Part shown: positions 33,935 through 43,276 of the stretch, piece by piece
Position numbering within the stretch: the first letter of the stretch is position 1
How the letters are laid out: the number at the start of each line of letters is the position of its first letter
DNA from: Candidatus Nanoanaerosalina halalkaliphila
GTDB taxonomy: Archaea; Nanohalarchaeota; Nanosalinia; Nanosalinales; Nanoanaerosalinaceae
Assembly (NCBI GenBank): GCA_022729335.1
Contig: JALDAE010000003.1
Location: 1 to 47,482, forward strand
Direction: 5' to 3'
Length of the DNA: 47,482 nucleotides
Notes under the pieces: model-generated
Database searches by the model: none
The model's input: the letters and a program-made list of their open reading frames with translations, nothing else
What the model was told of the DNA's origin: nothing
Position numbers and translations under genes: made by a program

Positions 33935-35029
33935 CTACCTCTTCCTTATTTCAACGACGTCTTCATCCTTCAGAACGTGATCCTCGCCTACTTTTTGTTC
34001 ATCGAACTTGGCCGAATCTCCCCATATCCTCGCGTACTTGAACCTGCTCTCGAGTTCTCCTCCGACTTTTTCACAGACTTCTCCAACTGTTGAGCCTTTC
34101 TCTATTATTAGAGGTTCCTCTCTGTCAGGATCCTTCCCCGGTTTCTTCATGTAAATCCTCATGAAGTTCAGTCCCTCGTAAACCTTTTCCTTGAACTCCT
34201 CCATGTTTGTCTTTTCCTTGGCCGATACAAACACCACATCACCAAATTCCTCCCTTATCTCTTCTTTCTCTTCCTCGGAAAGTTTTTCGGATTTGTTGAC
34301 CACTTTCAAAGAGGGCATGTACTTCCGGTTCCTGGCAAGAGCGTCGATAACTCTCTCAACACCACAGTCCTCTCTGATTATTATTGATGCATTGACATAA
34401 CCCCATTGTTCCATAACATCCTTGACTGTTTCTTCATCAACTTTTGTTAAATCAACTGCGGATCTTACGTCGATACCTCCCTTCCCTTTTTTCTCGACTT
34501 TTATGTTCGGTGGTTCCACATCAAGCCTTATACCCGAGTTGTAGAGTTCATCGTTCATCTTCTGGAAACCATCAAGTCTTGATGGATCCGACATCAAAAC
34601 AACCATGTCAGAATTTCTTATAACAGATATAACTTGCTTTCCTCCGCCTTTGTCAGTTGCAGCACCGCCTATTAACCCTGGTACATCGACCAGCTGGATG
34701 TTAGCTCCTTTATACTCCATCATTCCGGGAACAACATCAAGAGTTGTGAAGTGGTAGTCCCCTACCTCGGAGTCAGCATTTGTGAGCTTGTTGAGAAGTG
34801 TTGACTTGCCCACCGAAGGATAACCAACAAGAGAAACTGTAGCATCTCCTTTTTTCTGCACCGAGTAGCCCTCATATCCTCCTCCCGTCTCCTTCTGTCT
34901 CTTCTCCATCTTTTCCTGTATATTCGCGATCTTGGCCTTTAATCTGCCTCTTTCCTTCTCAGTAGCCTTGTTAACCGGTGTCTTGGAAAGTTTTTCCCTT
35001 GCTTTCTGGAGATCCTCCTCTAGAGACAT
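33935..35029 (-). CDS. DRG-family GTPase with TGS domain
   Basis: VSLVGYPSVGKSTLLNKLTNADSEVGDYHFTTLDVVPGMMEYKGANIQLVDVPGLI; C-terminal TGS-like domain. Confidence 0.92.
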   Translation of the reverse strand: MSLEEDLQKAREKLSKTPVNKATEKERGRLKAKIANIQEKMEKRQKETGGGYEGYSVQKKGDATVSLVGYPSVGKSTLLNKLTNADSEVGDYHFTTLDVVPGMMEYKGANIQLVDVPGLIGGAATDKGGGKQVISVIRNSDMVVLMSDPSRLDGFQKMNDELYNSGIRLDVEPPNIKVEKKGKGGIDVRSAVDLTKVDEETVKDVMEQWGYVNASIIIREDCGVERVIDALARNRKYMPSLKVVNKSEKLSEEEKEEIREEFGDVVFVSAKEKTNMEEFKEKVYEGLNFMRIYMKKPGKDPDREEPLIIEKGSTVGEVCEKVGGELESRFKYARIWGDSAKFDEQKVGEDHVLKDEDVVEIRKR

Positions 35030-35168
35030 ACTTACACATTTGACACAAAAGCTATTTTATATTTCCCTTTCCGGCTCCTTATTGTGGAAAAACCGGCCAA
35101 CTTTTTAAAAGGATTGTGCCTAAATAATTGTTAAGGTAATTAGGTTAAACTCTCCCAAAATGTAAAGG

Positions 35169-35183
35169 ACATTTGTCAAATGT
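35169..35183. promoter_or_regulatory. Palindrome ACATTTG-T-CAAATGT immediately upstream of the Lrp/AsnC gene (candidate operator)
   Basis: 7-bp perfect arms around a central T, ending 8 nt before the start codon. Confidence 0.5.
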
Positions 35184-35191
35184 GAAAAAAT

Positions 35192-35674
35192 ATGGTAGAA
35201 GACTACGAGATAGATGAGCTGGACAGCAAGATAATAACAAAACTACAGGAAGATGGCAGAAAATCATTCAGAGAAATCGCAAAAGAAGTAGATTCAACAG
35301 CCGTAACTGTGATCAACAGAGTAGAGAAAATGGAGGAGAAAGGCATAATTAAGGGATACACAGCTGACATTGATTACAGAAAACTTGGATATCATGTTGT
35401 AGCAGCTATAGAGCTTGTTGTGAAGGGAGAGCATCTTCAAGAGATACAGGAAAAACTTAACAATCACAAGAACGTTACAGCCATCTATAAGATCACCGGA
35501 GACACCGATATCCTGACAATAGCTAAATTCAAGAAGAGGGATGCACTCGGAAATTTTGTGGTGGACTTCCTTCTCGATTCAAACATGGTGGACAAGACCA
35601 TAACCCATGTAGCTTTCGATACTTTCTCCGAGAAATACAACATAGAGTTGACGGAGGAAGACATTACAAAGTAG
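35192..35674 (+). CDS. Lrp/AsnC family transcriptional regulator
   Basis: IDELDSKIITKLQEDGRKSFREIAKEVDSTAVTVINRVEKMEEKGIIKGYTADIDYRKLGYHVVAAIEL; C-terminal RAM domain. Confidence 0.93.
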   Translation: MVEDYEIDELDSKIITKLQEDGRKSFREIAKEVDSTAVTVINRVEKMEEKGIIKGYTADIDYRKLGYHVVAAIELVVKGEHLQEIQEKLNNHKNVTAIYKITGDTDILTIAKFKKRDALGNFVVDFLLDSNMVDKTITHVAFDTFSEKYNIELTEEDITK

Positions 35675-35681
35675 TTTTTTG

Positions 35682-35796
35682 CAACTTGATTGTAGCAAAA
35701 GTCCCGAGCACTTGTCCGAGTTCATCATCTGACCTCAATGCTACAAAAAGTTGTCAACTATCCGTAACAAAAGTTCTTGAACCTGTGTTGATAGTT
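35682..35796 (+). promoter_or_regulatory. Structured intergenic element upstream of ppsA: two long inverted repeats separated by AGTTGTCAACT
   Basis: CAACTT-GA-TTGTAGCA (35682-35697) pairs TGCTACAA-A-AAGTTG (35739-35753). AACTATC-cgt-AACA (35756-35769) pairs TGTTGATAGTT (35786-35796) with inner GTTC/GAAC. Confidence 0.55.
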
Positions 35797-35839
35797 TGAA
35801 AAACCAGCTCCAACAATAAAGATACATGGGTAGATAAAG

Positions 35840-38131
35840 ATGGTAGAGTACACATTATTCTTCGATGAGATAGACAAAAACGACACTGCAAAGGTCGGTG
35901 GTAAAAGCGCAAACCTGGGAGAACTAGCCAACAATATAGATGTGCCTGTTTTGCCTGGTTTTGCAACAACAAGCAAGGCATACGAGCTTTTTCTTGAAGA
36001 AACCGGATTAAAAAGCGAAATAAAAGAAATACTTGAGGAACTTGACATAGATGACGTCAACGACCTTCAGAAAAGAGGTGAAAAAGTAAGAAATCTTATT
36101 AAAGATGCTGAAATGCCTGAAGAATTAAAAGAAGCATTTAAAGAAACATACAGAGAGCTTTCAGATCGACTGGATACCGAAAATGCCAACGTGGCTGTCC
36201 GTTCATCCGCAACAGCTGAAGACCTTCCAGGAGCATCATTCGCAGGACAGCAAGACACTTATCTAAACGTAGAAGGTGAAGAAAGCGTTATAAAAAGAAT
36301 AAAAGACTGTTATGCTTCTCTGTTTACAAACAGAGCAATATCTTACAGAGAGGACAAGGGTTTCAGCCACTTCGATGTGAAGCTTTCTGCAGTTGTGCAG
36401 AAAATGGGGAGATCCGACAAGGCTGCTGCAGGTGTGATGTTCACTATAGACCCTGACTCGGGTTTCTCTAACGCCATCGTGATCAACTCTTCCTACGGCC
36501 TAGGAGAGTACGTTGTGGGAGGAACCGTCAATCCCGACAAGTTCACAATGTTCAAGAAAAACCTCGGCCTTATCGAAAAAGAGCTCGGGGAAAAGAAGGT
36601 AAAGCTCATCAAGGATCCCGATGAAGAAAAAGAGAACAAGCAGGTTACAGTTCCACACGAAGAAAGAGAAAAGTTTTCAATAACTGACGAGGAAGCAAAA
36701 GAACTGGCAAAGTACGGTAAAAAAATTGAAGACCATTACGAGATGCCTATGGACATTGAGTGGTTGAAGGACGGAGACACAGAAGAGTTATATATTGTTC
36801 AGGCAAGGCCCGAGACTGTGCAGAGCGAGAAAGACCATAGCACAATAAGGGACTACATACTTGAAGAAGAGTCCAAGGTTATGCTTGAAGGACAGGCCAT
36901 TGGCTCAAAAATTGGTAGTGGAAAGGCCCACGTACTTGAATCCCCAAAGGAAATCGACAGGTTCGAGGAAGGAGAAGTTCTGGTCACGGATATGACTGAT
37001 CCTGACTGGGAGCCTATCATGAAAATTGCTGGAGCTATCATAACAAACAAGGGAGGAGCAACATCCCACGCAGCAATTGTTTCAAGAGAACTTGGAGTTC
37101 CTGCAATCGTTGGTACTGAAAACGCAACTTCAAAGATAAAAGATGGTGAGCCCGTAACAGTTGACTGTTCCCAGTCCACAGGACGTGTATGGGAAGGTGA
37201 ACTGGACTACGAGGTTGAAGAACACCACATAGATGACATACCTGAAACCGAAACCGATGTCCAGATAAATATCGGGGAGCCAGGAAAGGTTTTCCATCTT
37301 GCGCAGCTACCTGTAAAAGGAGTTGGACTTGCAAGAGAAGAGTTCATAGTTGCATCACATGTAGGGAAGCATCCTATGAAATTGATCGAAGAAGGTGAAG
37401 AAGAAAAATTTGTTGATGCCCTTAGATCAGGGATAGGAAAAATAGGGGCTGCTTTCCACCCAAGACAGGTTGTAGTAAGGCTTTCCGACTTCAAATCCGA
37501 TGAGTACGCAGACCTTGAAGGTGGAGAGGAGTACGAACCTGACGAGGCAAATCCGATGCTTGGGTTCAGAGGAGCTTCCAGGTACTACGATGAAGAGTTC
37601 TCCGACGCTTTCGAGCTGGAGTGCAAGGCCCTAAGAAGATGTATAGACGAACTGGGGCTTGACAACCTGACAATAATGGTTCCTTTCTGCCGAACAGTTG
37701 AAGAAGGAGAGCGTGTAAGACAGAAGATGCGTGATTACGGTCTCGACCAGGGAGATCTCGATGTTTACGTCATGGCAGAGATCCCGTCAAACATTTTGAG
37801 AGCTGATGAATTCGCGAATGTATTCGATGGGTTCTCAATCGGTACGAACGACCTGACCCAGATGACGCTGGGAGTTGACAGAAACAGTAGTAAACTTTCG
37901 GATCTTTTCGATGAGAGAGATCCAGCAGTCAAGGAAAGCGTCCAGATGCTTATATGGAAGGCTCACAAGCACAAGAAGCACGTAGGTATCTGCGGGGACG
38001 CACCTTCAACACACGAGGGCTACGCAGAGTTCCTTGTAAAGTCAGAGATAGATGCTATATCAGTATCTCCTGACGTTGCCCTAGAAACTATTTTGAAGGT
38101 AGCGGAAGCCGAGGAGAAGCACAGAGGCTAA
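35840..38131 (+). CDS. ppsA: Phosphoenolpyruvate synthase (pyruvate, water dikinase)
   Basis: VGGKSANLGEL, VRSSATAEDLPGASFAGQQDTYLNV, TNKGGATSHAAIVSRELGVPAIVG, FSIGTNDLTQ, GICGDAPS. Confidence 0.96.
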   Translation: MVEYTLFFDEIDKNDTAKVGGKSANLGELANNIDVPVLPGFATTSKAYELFLEETGLKSEIKEILEELDIDDVNDLQKRGEKVRNLIKDAEMPEELKEAFKETYRELSDRLDTENANVAVRSSATAEDLPGASFAGQQDTYLNVEGEESVIKRIKDCYASLFTNRAISYREDKGFSHFDVKLSAVVQKMGRSDKAAAGVMFTIDPDSGFSNAIVINSSYGLGEYVVGGTVNPDKFTMFKKNLGLIEKELGEKKVKLIKDPDEEKENKQVTVPHEEREKFSITDEEAKELAKYGKKIEDHYEMPMDIEWLKDGDTEELYIVQARPETVQSEKDHSTIRDYILEEESKVMLEGQAIGSKIGSGKAHVLESPKEIDRFEEGEVLVTDMTDPDWEPIMKIAGAIITNKGGATSHAAIVSRELGVPAIVGTENATSKIKDGEPVTVDCSQSTGRVWEGELDYEVEEHHIDDIPETETDVQINIGEPGKVFHLAQLPVKGVGLAREEFIVASHVGKHPMKLIEEGEEEKFVDALRSGIGKIGAAFHPRQVVVRLSDFKSDEYADLEGGEEYEPDEANPMLGFRGASRYYDEEFSDAFELECKALRRCIDELGLDNLTIMVPFCRTVEEGERVRQKMRDYGLDQGDLDVYVMAEIPSNILRADEFANVFDGFSIGTNDLTQMTLGVDRNSSKLSDLFDERDPAVKESVQMLIWKAHKHKKHVGICGDAPSTHEGYAEFLVKSEIDAISVSPDVALETILKVAEAEEKHRG

Positions 38132-38165
38132 GAAGCCTCTGAAAGCTATTTATTTCTTTCTTCCT
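38122..38165 (+). terminator. Candidate terminator: CAGAGGCT-aaga-AGCCTCTG hairpin with the ppsA stop in its loop, then a T-rich tract
   Basis: 8-bp perfect stem 38122-38129/38134-38141; TAA stop 38129-38131; followed by tatttatttctttcttccttctc. Confidence 0.7.
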
Positions 38166-39561
38166 TCTCTTCTTTTACCTCAGAAAGCCTTCTTATCTCC
38201 ATGATGTTCGTGTTACCAGGAACGGATTCGGGCACACCAGCAGTGAACACTATAAGGTCGTTTTCTTCCACATAACCAATTTCTTCTGCTTTCTCGGCTG
38301 CTTCAATAATCATGTCCTGAAAGTGTTCCTCATATTCCGTGTAAACAGGTTCAACTCCCCAGACAAGTTTCAGTTGCCTCCTTGTTGATCTCGAATCCGT
38401 GAAAGCCAGGACAGGTACAGATGGCCTGAACTTTGCCGTGTTTCTGGCTGTGTATCCCGAAGACGTATGAGCTATGATCATCTCCGCATCCATCTCTTCC
38501 GAAGACTTCCATACGCTTCTGCAGATAGAATCAGTTATAGAATTAGCAATGTCCCCCTCGATATGTTCCAAGTCACTTTTAACCTCTTCTTCAACCTTTT
38601 CTACAACTTTTGACATGTAATCAACACTCCTGACAGGGTGATCGCCTACCGCCGTCTCCTCGGAAAGCATAACTGCGTCCGTGCCGTCCAGTACAGCGTT
38701 TGCAACATCTGAAGTCTCTGCTCTTGTTGCCCTGGGATTCTCCGTCATGGACTGAAGGAGCTGTGTGGCAGTTATTACCGGTTTACCTCTCCTGTTGCAC
38801 TTTTTGATTATCTTTTTCTGTAGAAGAGGTAACTGCGTCGAAGGTGTCTCAACGCCTAGATCGCCTCTGGCAACCATGATTCCGTCAGAAACCTCGATTA
38901 TCTCATCAAGATTTTCAACAGCCTTGAAATGCTCTATCTTGGAGATCACCTGCATGTCGGAGTCGTTTTCCTCCAGTATTTTCCTGACGTTTTTCACATC
39001 CTCGGCACTTTTTACAAAAGATACGGAGACAAAATCGTAGCCTTTCTCACATCCGAACCTGATATCCCTGACATCTTTTTCGGTGGGTGCGTTAAGCCCC
39101 ATATCTTTACCGGGAACGTTGATCGAATCTCCAGATGAGATTGTGCCTCCATGCACGACGTTGCACAAAACTGTGCCCTCATAAACATCAAGCACTACAA
39201 GCTCTACTTTGCCGTCGTTCAAAAGGATTTTGTCACCCTCTGATACATGTTGGGAGAATCTTTCGTATCGAACAGGTATGGCTCCTTCGCCTCCAAGCTT
39301 TATTTCTTCGCCCTTCTCAACTTTTATATCTTCCATCTCTCCTGTTCTGTGTTCGGGGCCTTTTGTGTCCAGCATCGTAGCTACATCCAGGTCCAGTTCC
39401 TTCACACGATCAAATATCTTTCCGTGGGTTTCATGGTCCACGTGGGAAAAGTTAAACCTCAAGACATCCACACCTGCATCGGATATCTCCTCGAGTTTCT
39501 CCTCTGAATCCGAAGCCGGTCCAACAGTGGCAACAATTTTTGTGCTTCTCATCTGAATCAA
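38146..39561 (-). CDS. pyk: Pyruvate kinase
   Basis: TKIVATVGPASDSEEKLEEISDAGVDVLRFNFSH, MLDTKGPEHRTG, MVARGDLGVE, ATQLLQSMTENPRATRAETSDVANAVLDGTDAVMLSEETAVG. Confidence 0.96.
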   Translation of the reverse strand: MIQMRSTKIVATVGPASDSEEKLEEISDAGVDVLRFNFSHVDHETHGKIFDRVKELDLDVATMLDTKGPEHRTGEMEDIKVEKGEEIKLGGEGAIPVRYERFSQHVSEGDKILLNDGKVELVVLDVYEGTVLCNVVHGGTISSGDSINVPGKDMGLNAPTEKDVRDIRFGCEKGYDFVSVSFVKSAEDVKNVRKILEENDSDMQVISKIEHFKAVENLDEIIEVSDGIMVARGDLGVETPSTQLPLLQKKIIKKCNRRGKPVITATQLLQSMTENPRATRAETSDVANAVLDGTDAVMLSEETAVGDHPVRSVDYMSKVVEKVEEEVKSDLEHIEGDIANSITDSICRSVWKSSEEMDAEMIIAHTSSGYTARNTAKFRPSVPVLAFTDSRSTRRQLKLVWGVEPVYTEYEEHFQDMIIEAAEKAEEIGYVEENDLIVFTAGVPESVPGNTNIMEIRRLSEVKEEKEERNK

Positions 39562-39649
39562 CTATTTATTACATGCCGAATTTAAAATGGTTGTTCCTCT
39601 TGTGAAAAACACGAAAAGTTTTTAACTCAAACTAACCAAGAGAATTAAA

Positions 39650-40177
39650 ATGACTGTGATAGCTGTTTCGGGTCCTCCAGGAGCAGGTACCTCCACAATA
39701 GCGAAAAAACTGGCTGAAAAACTCGAAATCAAATATTTCTCGCCAGGCCAGTACATGAAGAACAAGGCAGGCGGTAATGAAACAGAGGCCGCTTTCAAGG
39801 GATGGGAGGACGAGGAGCTTTCAAGCGAAGAGTTTCATAACGACATAGACGAGATGCAGAAACAGGTCGCCAGGAAAGGAGAAGTGGTGATTGACGGAAA
39901 GCTATCCGTATACATGATAGATCAGTACGCAGATTTAACTGTTTTTCTGACAGCTCCTATAGAAACAAGGGCCAAAAGAAGTTCAAAAAGAGATAAAATG
40001 GATTATAAAGACGTAAAAGAAACTATAAGAAAAAGACAGAGGGAAGAAGTAGAAAATTGGGGAGAAATGTACGGTTTCAATTACATCGAAAAACAGAGAA
40101 AGGATGCAGATGTTGTTATAGATACCTCCGATAAAAATCCCGAAAAGATAGTGAGAGAGATTTTAGAAGAACTATGA
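39650..40177 (+). CDS. cmk: Cytidylate kinase, archaeal type
   Basis: IAVSGPPGAGTSTIAKKLAEKL, IDGKLSVYMIDQYADLTVFLTAPIETRAKRSSKRD. Confidence 0.88.
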   Translation: MTVIAVSGPPGAGTSTIAKKLAEKLEIKYFSPGQYMKNKAGGNETEAAFKGWEDEELSSEEFHNDIDEMQKQVARKGEVVIDGKLSVYMIDQYADLTVFLTAPIETRAKRSSKRDKMDYKDVKETIRKRQREEVENWGEMYGFNYIEKQRKDADVVIDTSDKNPEKIVREILEEL

Positions 40178-42121
40178 CCCTTTAATATGATTTAAACGAT
40201 TTTTTGTTATTATCAGGAAAATCACTAACAAGATTCCTGTAATGCTAAAAAAGTAGCCCAATACATCCGAGAACGTTCTTCCGTATTCCAGCACTGTTTC
40301 GCCCTGTGTATGTAACAATATAAGAGAGGGTGCAACCTGATAAACCTCTATTTCCTCTCCTTCGGATCGGGCTTCCCAGTTAGGAAAATAAGATTTCTTA
40401 ACAAGTACAGGAACTTTTTCATCCGAATCAACGTAAAACTCTAGCCTCTCTTGATTTTCATCAACATATCTTAAATCAACAGATGCGTTTTCACCGCTGT
40501 TGAATTCTTTATCAGTGTTCAAAACAAATGTCTGATGATCTTCAAATTCATAAAACCACCTATCAATATCTTGAGTTGTTACTTCTTTCCTTGAATCAGG
40601 AGCATAATCCAGTGTTTCAACTAGAGAAGTGTTAACAGGGTTATAAGCTCTGTATTCAAATTCATAATCATCCATTTTTGAGTGCTCCCATTCGGCAACT
40701 ACACGATCAGATGTCCAGTCCAAGTTCCTTGGTCTAAAATAAGATACATATGTATCAATCCCGAAAAGCTTCATCTTTTCCTCGATTTCTTCTTGATCCC
40801 TTACTTTGTCCGGTACATAACTGCGATCAAGTCCTGTGGACCACTTCCAGAGAGACCTGTCCAGATTTTTCAAAAACGAGAAAATATATCTGCTGTTCCT
40901 AGATGATTCTATAAAAAGCCCGTTTACGCTTTTCCTGTCAAAATCCAAAGGTGCCTGTAGATACATGTACTGAGGATTTGGCTGGGAGATAAGATTCGTC
41001 TGAATCATTATTCTTTCCTCTCCAGGCAGTTCCTCGGTTTCCCAACCAATGTCTTCCGATCCTTGAGGATATATTCCCGGGGACAAAATGATAGAAACAA
41101 CGGTCAAAAAACCTATAAAAAACAATTTAATATTTAGATGCTCTTTTCTCAAAAAATCTATCAGGGATATGACTGAAAAAGCAATGAAAAGGAATATGAA
41201 AAATTCGATACGTAAAACATGAATCTCGAACCCTAAGTTGTGAGATAAAACAGAAAAAAAGCTCAAAATAACAACCATGACTTCATTAAACCCATCTTTC
41301 CCCCTATAAATTGATAATCCAAAAGCTATAACTCCTAAAACCAACAATACTATGAGGCATCTCGTGCCGATGTATGAAGGAAGAAAACTTGCTTGTGAAT
41401 AATTCATTTTGGAGAAAAAAGGAATAATCCAGAAAGAAACCAGCAAAAAAGTAGTTCCACAGGTCTTCAAAAAGAAATCTCTTCCTTTGTCTTTCAAAAC
41501 ATTGAAAACAACGAATCCTATCAGAGCTACGGACCCTATCACAAAATGTGAAAGTATGGTTCCCGAAAAAAGGAGTGAAACAGTAACAAATCCTTTATTG
41601 CCATAGATAGCCCCAAAAAAGAAGAAAAGTAAAGTCAACCCCAGCATCTGAGGAACTAATCCCTCTCTAAACACAGTTATAATTCCTCCATCAAATACAT
41701 GCAGCAGGTTGGAGAAAAAGAAGATACCAATAGACGAAGAAACAGAGATAGCACTGGAAAAACCTTTCTTCCTCAAAAAATAGTGTACCGAAACAGGGAA
41801 TAAAAGTATGCTGGCTCCCACAACTAGTTTAAACGCGGCTTCTGCACCAATACCAAAAGAGAGCAATGCAACCAGATATGAAAATAAAGGAGGATAAAAC
41901 TGGTTCTGGGGAAATCCTAAAAGGTATCCTGAATTCCACCCAATTGGTTCAGGGAAAAGATGGTTTCTGAGAGTTTTAGCGGACTCATAATGTCCTGTCA
42001 TATCCCAAGTATTGAGGTCATTGAACGCAAAAAAAGGCAGTAAATACCTCAAAGTTATGAATAACAGGAAAATCAAAAGTATGCCGATCCAGAGCTTTTT
42101 GTTTTCAGTATTTATCCTCAT
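40172..42121 (-). CDS. Large multi-TM GT-C-like membrane protein
   Basis: 651 aa in ORF track from TTG 42127; ATG at 42121 overlaps the upstream stop as ATGA, so re-called. Many TM segments and C-terminal soluble domain. Confidence 0.7.
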   Translation of the reverse strand: MRINTENKKLWIGILLIFLLFITLRYLLPFFAFNDLNTWDMTGHYESAKTLRNHLFPEPIGWNSGYLLGFPQNQFYPPLFSYLVALLSFGIGAEAAFKLVVGASILLFPVSVHYFLRKKGFSSAISVSSSIGIFFFSNLLHVFDGGIITVFREGLVPQMLGLTLLFFFFGAIYGNKGFVTVSLLFSGTILSHFVIGSVALIGFVVFNVLKDKGRDFFLKTCGTTFLLVSFWIIPFFSKMNYSQASFLPSYIGTRCLIVLLVLGVIAFGLSIYRGKDGFNEVMVVILSFFSVLSHNLGFEIHVLRIEFFIFLFIAFSVISLIDFLRKEHLNIKLFFIGFLTVVSIILSPGIYPQGSEDIGWETEELPGEERIMIQTNLISQPNPQYMYLQAPLDFDRKSVNGLFIESSRNSRYIFSFLKNLDRSLWKWSTGLDRSYVPDKVRDQEEIEEKMKLFGIDTYVSYFRPRNLDWTSDRVVAEWEHSKMDDYEFEYRAYNPVNTSLVETLDYAPDSRKEVTTQDIDRWFYEFEDHQTFVLNTDKEFNSGENASVDLRYVDENQERLEFYVDSDEKVPVLVKKSYFPNWEARSEGEEIEVYQVAPSLILLHTQGETVLEYGRTFSDVLGYFFSITGILLVIFLIITKNRLNHIKGS

Positions 42122-43215
42122 CTCCAAAAAACAACCTCGAGAAACCTAATTAGAAAGTTTGGCAATGGAATTTTGCTTGATTCTGGATCCATATCCCTGA
42201 AATTTATTAAATGGTCTTTTGATAGTTCATAGGGTTTAAGATAAGGACCAGGAAATCTATTAAACCCGTAATCAATACATTCCATTGGAGACGAAATAAA
42301 GGAAATTTCAAGGGCGGGGTATCCTTTGTTTGGATTTTGATAGGATTCGTAGGAGCAGAACTCGCTCCATTGATTTCCCCAGTGTTTCATGGGAGAATTA
42401 GACATATTGTAAAAGTATTCGGGGTTATCGACCGAATTGTTCGAATCATGTGTTGTTCTCCGATTTCCAATGTAATAAAAAGAATCCTTAATCTCTATGT
42501 CTTTTGATTCCTCCCCTGTAAAACCTTTCGTTCTTTCGGAGTTTATATCACCCGAAAAAAAGGATAAATTAGCAGTGTCTTTGCTGGATCTGCCTATAAA
42601 CCCTCCAGCATACCCTATATAGATCTTGTTGATGGAGGAATACGATTTTTCTATAACTGAAGATTTAGAAACTCCGGAAAAACCACCTGCAACATCAAAA
42701 CCCATTATCTGTCCTGTTGTAAAGGAGTTAATGAACTCTGTTCTACTTGAATTACCCACAAATCCTCCTGCAACAGTTTCTTCCCTAATTTTGTCTTTTC
42801 TGGTTATTTCTGACATCGTGTATGTCTCTTCAAACGTGGTATTCTCAGAAATAGCAGCAAAACCTCCTGTTGTCTCCCCTGATTCCACGTGAACTCTGAG
42901 ACCTAATTCTTTTACAGATGCATTTTCAAGTTTAGTAAACATACCTGCTTTTTCTTCGCCTGAAACATATATGCCGTCTATAATGTGGCCACCTCCATCG
43001 ATAGATCCTTTAAATGGTTTTTGAATCGATCCAATAGGTTCGAAGCTGTTTCCTTCACAATAAATATTATCAGTAACTTGGAACTCTCTCTCAGGATGTT
43101 CCTCCAACTTTGTAAGATCTTCACAATTCGAAATCTCGGTGCCATGAGCCGAAAACGACAGGAAAATAAAAAATACTGTTAACAGAAGTTTGGTGTAACG
43201 AACATTTTTTTTCAT
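42118..43215 (-). CDS. Secreted GLUG-motif beta-helix-like surface protein
   Basis: Start re-called from 43308 to ATG 43215 giving signal peptide MKKNVRYTKLLLTVFFIFLSFSAHG; repeats TGGFAAIS, VAGGFVGNSS, VAGGFSGVSK, YAGGFIGRSS. Confidence 0.78.
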   Translation of the reverse strand: MKKNVRYTKLLLTVFFIFLSFSAHGTEISNCEDLTKLEEHPEREFQVTDNIYCEGNSFEPIGSIQKPFKGSIDGGGHIIDGIYVSGEEKAGMFTKLENASVKELGLRVHVESGETTGGFAAISENTTFEETYTMSEITRKDKIREETVAGGFVGNSSRTEFINSFTTGQIMGFDVAGGFSGVSKSSVIEKSYSSINKIYIGYAGGFIGRSSKDTANLSFFSGDINSERTKGFTGEESKDIEIKDSFYYIGNRRTTHDSNNSVDNPEYFYNMSNSPMKHWGNQWSEFCSYESYQNPNKGYPALEISFISSPMECIDYGFNRFPGPYLKPYELSKDHLINFRDMDPESSKIPLPNFLIRFLEVVFWR

Positions 43216-43276
43216 GGAACCACGATAAAATAAATTATTATCAAATGTTATAATTTTAAGAACCCTAGACTTCTTT

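Noticed and set aside
35682-35753. Box C/D sRNA candidate on either strand (reverse strand has ATGATGA, forward strand has CTGA)
   Set aside because: No correctly spaced C, D', C' and D boxes; a simple inverted repeat explains it better.
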